Shown piece after piece: positions 4,927 through 7,466 of a stretch of 7,466 bases of DNA. Positions within the stretch are counted from its first letter, which is position 1; the number at the start of each line of letters is the position of its first letter. The notes beneath the pieces are model-generated. The model saw nothing but the letters and a program-made list of their open reading frames with translations. It searched no databases and was not told the DNA's origin. A program made the translations under genes and the position numbers. Source of the stretch: Clostridia bacterium (GTDB lineage Bacteria; Bacillota; Clostridia; Oscillospirales; CAG-382); NCBI GenBank assembly GCA_017397605.1, contig JAFQII010000284.1, positions 1 to 7,466 on the forward strand. Direction: 5' to 3'.

Positions 4927-6195
4927 TTGAATAGCATCAAGAACTTTTTTGCGCAGTTCGGCTCTGCCGTGCTGTTGGTGGGCATTTGCGCCTATCTGAT
5001 TTTGCAGCTGACGCTGGGCATCGGCGAGGTGGTGGACGTGGAGCACACGACGTATATCACCGTGCAGGACACCCTGCGTCTGGACGCGTATTTGTTCCGC
5101 GACGAGACGCCGCTTTTCAGCGGTACGAGCGGAACGGATTGCTTTTTGGTCGGTGACGGCGAGCGCGTTTCCAAGGGAACGCCCGTGTCGATTACATATG
5201 TCGATGAGACGGACGCTTCCGTGCAGGAGCGCATCACGCGCATCAACCGCATGATCCGCATTCTGGAGCAGTCCAACCTGGCAGACGGCGCGCAGACGAC
5301 CGATCTTGCCGTGCTGGACCAGCGTATCGAAACGCTGACGGTCGAGCTGTTGCGCGAGATTGCGGAGGGCGACCTTTCCAAGGCGGCGCGCAGTGAAGAG
5401 GCGCTCTGGATCGAGATGAACCGCAGACAGGCGCTGTTGGACAGCGACCACGATTATACCACGCAGATCAACCTGCTCAAGCAGGAACGCGCCGATCTGG
5501 AACGCTCCCTGCGCGGACGTTCCGTCAAGGTCAACGCACCCGAGGCGGGATATTTCTTCGGCGCAGTGGACGGTTATGAGACCGTATTTACGATGGATGC
5601 GCTGGAAAATCTGACGGTGGACGGATTTTTGCGGCTTGCAAGCTCCTCTGCCGACAGCCGCGTGCTGAATGACGCCTGCGGCAAGATGGTGCATTCCGCG
5701 GCGTGGTACATCGCCGTTGCGACGGACAAGCGTACGGCGAGCGCGTACAAAGAGGGCGCTTCGTACGACGTGCTGTTTCCGTATTCGGGCAGTCTGACGC
5801 TGTCGATGCGTCTGGACCGCAAGATCATGCAGACCGATCTGGATACCGTCGTTCTGGTGTTTGAATCCAAGGAGCTCCCCGAGAGCTTTGATTACTCCCG
5901 CACGCAGACGGTTCAGCTGGTGACAAAGACGCATGCGGGCATCCGCGTCAGCACGGACGCGTTGCGCATTCTGGACGGCGTGACGGGCTGTTACGTGCTA
6001 GACGGCACGCACGTTGTGTTTAAAAAAGCGGATATTCTGTACCGCAACGAGGAGTTTGCCGTCTGCAACGTTCCGTACAACAGCGTCAAGGAAAACCGCG
6101 ACGACAAGGCGTTTATTTCCGACGAGTACATTTCGCTGTACGACACCGTCATTACGGCGGGCGAGGATCTGTACGTCGGCAAGGTATTGCAGTAA
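4927..6195 (+). CDS. HlyD-like membrane-anchored adaptor protein
   Basis: A 422-residue protein resembling periplasmic/extracytoplasmic adaptor (HlyD/RND-type) subunits. It has a short cytoplasmic N-terminus and one membrane anchor (about 11-33). A first lipoyl-like half motif, GDGERVSKGTPVSI (76-89), precedes a long helical hairpin (about 97-197, charged heptad-like), and the second lipoyl-like half is KVNAPEAGYFFGAVDGYE (201-218). A C-terminal beta-barrel/membrane-proximal region ends in VSTDALRILDGVTGCYVLDG and DTVITAGEDLYVGKVLQ. The start is TTG 4927 with AAAGGA at 4912-4917; the only stop-free alternative is an internal Met at residue 109, after the anchor. No ABC or RND transporter gene adjoins it. 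It lies between miaA and ylmE, so a role at the envelope near division genes is possible but inferred. Confidence 0.75.
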   Translation: MNSIKNFFAQFGSAVLLVGICAYLILQLTLGIGEVVDVEHTTYITVQDTLRLDAYLFRDETPLFSGTSGTDCFLVGDGERVSKGTPVSITYVDETDASVQERITRINRMIRILEQSNLADGAQTTDLAVLDQRIETLTVELLREIAEGDLSKAARSEEALWIEMNRRQALLDSDHDYTTQINLLKQERADLERSLRGRSVKVNAPEAGYFFGAVDGYETVFTMDALENLTVDGFLRLASSSADSRVLNDACGKMVHSAAWYIAVATDKRTASAYKEGASYDVLFPYSGSLTLSMRLDRKIMQTDLDTVVLVFESKELPESFDYSRTQTVQLVTKTHAGIRVSTDALRILDGVTGCYVLDGTHVVFKKADILYRNEEFAVCNVPYNSVKENRDDKAFISDEYISLYDTVITAGEDLYVGKVLQ

Positions 6196-6211
6196 ATAAA
6201 GAGGGTTTGTT

Positions 6212-6910
6212 TTGAACAGCAGGCAGGAAATCAAAGAAAACATCGAGCGCATCCGCGCGGAGCTGGACGGCAGGGCGCAGTTGCTTTTGGCGACCAAGAC
6301 CGTACCGGCAGAGCTGATCAATTACGCGGCGGACTGCGGCGTGACGCTGATCGGCGAAAACCGCGTCGACGAATTGCTCTCCAAATATGATGCGATCGAC
6401 AAAACGCGGCTGGAACTGCATTTTATCGGACATTTGCAGTCCAACAAGGTCAAGTACATCATCGACAAGGTGAGCATGATCCACTCGGTTGACAGCCTCT
6501 CGCTGGCAAAGGAGATCGAAAAGCAGGCGGCAAAGCGCGGCATCAACATGCGCGTGCTGATTGAGATCAACATCGCGGGAGAGGAAAGCAAGTCGGGCAT
6601 CGCAATCGAGGAGACGGAGTCGTTTTTGCAATCGCTCTTGCAATTTGAGCACATTACGGTGTGCGGATTGATGACGATTCCGCCAAAAACCGACCGTCCG
6701 GAAGAAAATCTGCAATTTTTTCAAAAAATATATCAAAAATTCATTGACATTCGCGCAAAAATAGTGGATAATGAGAATTGGACAATTCTGTCCGCGGGGA
6801 TGAGCGGAGATTATCTGCAGGCGGCGGCATGCGGTGCAAACCTCGTCCGTGTCGGCAGTGCCGTGTTCGGCGCACGCGTGTATCCCCAAGCACAATCAAA
6901 CGAAAAATAA
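6212..6910 (+). CDS. ylmE: YggS/YlmE-family PLP-binding homeostasis protein
   Basis: A 232-residue member of the PLP homeostasis protein family (YggS in E. coli, YlmE in B. subtilis). It binds pyridoxal phosphate in an alanine-racemase-like barrel but has no known enzyme activity. The PLP lysine is K29 in LLLATKTVP (24-32). The other family signatures are IGENRVDELL, HFIGHLQSNKVK, IHSVDS, EINIAGEESKSG, GLMTIPP, LSAGMSGDY and the phosphate-site VRVGSAVFGAR near the C-terminus. It is full length. The start is TTG 6212 with GAGGG at 6201-6205, 16 bases after the adaptor stop. Neighbourhood with sepF matches B. subtilis, where ylmE lies just before ylmF/sepF. The region 6700-6780 is unusually A/T-rich for the gene and contains a promoter-like sequence. 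Confidence 0.96.
   Translation: MNSRQEIKENIERIRAELDGRAQLLLATKTVPAELINYAADCGVTLIGENRVDELLSKYDAIDKTRLELHFIGHLQSNKVKYIIDKVSMIHSVDSLSLAKEIEKQAAKRGINMRVLIEINIAGEESKSGIAIEETESFLQSLLQFEHITVCGLMTIPPKTDRPEENLQFFQKIYQKFIDIRAKIVDNENWTILSAGMSGDYLQAAACGANLVRVGSAVFGARVYPQAQSNEK
6744..6772 (+). promoter_or_regulatory. Putative internal promoter upstream of sepF
   Basis: TTGACA (6744-6749), 17 bases, and GATAAT (6767-6772, five of six consensus) lie within the 3' part of ylmE in an A/T-rich island. The start would be near 6779, about 158 bases before the sepF ATG. It could give sepF and downstream division genes expression independent of the miaA promoter. The match is good, but it sits in coding sequence and needs transcript data. 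Confidence 0.5.
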
Positions 6911-6936
6911 TGTATGCAAATATATGGAGGTAAATC

Positions 6937-7374
6937 ATGGGATTTTTAGGCCGTATCAACGAAATGTTTAAGGAAGACGACAGCTACATCGACGAAGAAG
7001 AAAGCTTTGCGGTCAGCGATGACGGCGCAGAAGAGGCAGAACAGCCCTCTGCACCTGCAAGCGCACCCAAGACCACGGGCGTCGGTTCCTCTGCCGCTCT
7101 GGAGATGAAGGTGGTCAAGCCCGACCGCATCGACTCCGCGTTCGGCATCGGCGAGCACCTGCTTGCAAGACGCACCGTTGTCATCAACTTTGAGGAGACC
7201 AACAAAGAGACCGTACGCCGTATTCTCGACTTTTTGGGCGGCGTGGTGTTTGCGATCGAGGGCAACATCAAAAAAGTGTCCGACGCAACCTACATTGTGA
7301 CGCCCAAGAACGTTGACGTGACCGCTGATGCTGTTGCTCAGCCCGAAGCGCCCAAGTCCAGAGAGCTGTTTTAA
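6937..7374 (+). CDS. sepF: Cell division protein SepF
   Basis: A 145-residue SepF, which anchors FtsZ to the membrane and bundles it during septation. Residues 1-12 (MGFLGRINEMFK) are the membrane-binding amphipathic helix. Residues 13-55 form an acidic, Ala/Pro-rich flexible linker. The SepF core (about 57-127) starts with MKVVKPDRIDSAFGIGEHLLARRTVVINFE and contains DFLGGVVFAIEGNIKKVSDATYIVTP. Length is normal for the family. Unlike its neighbours it starts with ATG, with a strong TGGAGG (6925-6930) six bases before it. It lies 26 bases after ylmE, and a probable yggT gene follows, the order seen in many Firmicutes. Confidence 0.97.
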   Translation: MGFLGRINEMFKEDDSYIDEEESFAVSDDGAEEAEQPSAPASAPKTTGVGSSAALEMKVVKPDRIDSAFGIGEHLLARRTVVINFEETNKETVRRILDFLGGVVFAIEGNIKKVSDATYIVTPKNVDVTADAVAQPEAPKSRELF

Positions 7375-7396
7375 GGCATTTGGAGAGTGAAGCGCG

Positions 7397-7466
7397 TTGG
7401 AATCCGTTGTTGAGATCATCCAGTCTGTCGTACTGATCTTTATTGACGTCGTGGGTCTGGCGATGC
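7397..7466 (+). CDS. Start of a membrane protein, probably YggT/YlmG family (cut by window edge)
   Basis: An open frame from TTG 7397 runs off the window end and reads MESVVEIIQSVVLIFIDVVGLAM. GGAGAG (7382-7387) nine bases upstream is a fair ribosome binding site, and an in-frame TGA at 7388-7390 rules out any earlier start. The hydrophobic N-terminus and its place directly after sepF fit YggT/YlmG, small membrane proteins that usually follow sepF in Firmicutes. With only 23 residues visible, the family call rests mostly on context. Confidence 0.55.
   Translation, partial: MESVVEIIQSVVLIFIDVVGLAM

Noticed and set aside
4798..5934. Long minus-strand open frame of 378 codons opposite miaA and the adaptor gene
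   Set aside because: It straddles two well-supported genes, has no family resemblance and an arginine/histidine/glutamine-heavy composition typical of antisense frames.
1..7466. CRISPR arrays, tRNA or rRNA genes, insertion sequences, riboswitches
   Set aside because: No regularly spaced repeats, no cloverleaf or rRNA-like sequence, no transposase and no long leader capable of a known riboswitch were seen; all leaders are short.

Overview
The window looks like a chromosomal segment from an anaerobic, low-to-mid GC Firmicute of the class Clostridia, plausibly Oscillospiraceae-like. This rests on the miaA, ylmE and sepF cell-division neighbourhood, Shine-Dalgarno-led genes, frequent TTG/GTG starts, and protein similarities recalled from the families. 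Genus cannot be fixed from the sequence alone. All convincing genes lie on the + strand.

Left part (1-3860), accessory in character. It opens with a DinJ/YafQ type II toxin-antitoxin pair (55-601, overlapping by 11 bases). A compact GH32 sucrase/fructosidase gene (629-1711) follows 27 bases later with no visible promoter of its own. Two consecutive hairpins (1725-1806) close that unit. Next is a three-gene, translationally overlapping operon (1870-3225): a MerR regulator with an NTF2/DUF3887-like sensor domain, a 72-residue zinc-ribbon membrane-anchored protein, and a 150-residue multi-pass membrane protein. Its promoter has a 19-base spacer containing dyads, the hallmark of MerR-controlled promoters. 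A second toxin-antitoxin pair (3366-3860) has the toxin first (RelE-like) and an antitoxin with no recognisable DNA-binding domain. It has its own strong promoter and a textbook terminator. Its genes are more A/T-rich than the housekeeping genes to the right.

Right part (3968-7466), housekeeping. A promoter with an extended -10 drives miaA (tRNA dimethylallyltransferase). It is followed at short spacing by a HlyD-like membrane-anchored adaptor protein without partners, ylmE/yggS (PLP homeostasis), sepF (cell division) and the start of a probable yggT/ylmG. Four of these five genes use GTG or TTG starts. Only sepF has ATG with a strong ribosome binding site, and a good promoter-like sequence lies inside ylmE just upstream of it.

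The best candidates for something little described are the MerR-NTF2/zinc-ribbon/membrane operon and the way two unrelated toxin-antitoxin modules bracket the accessory genes directly upstream of a conserved housekeeping block.
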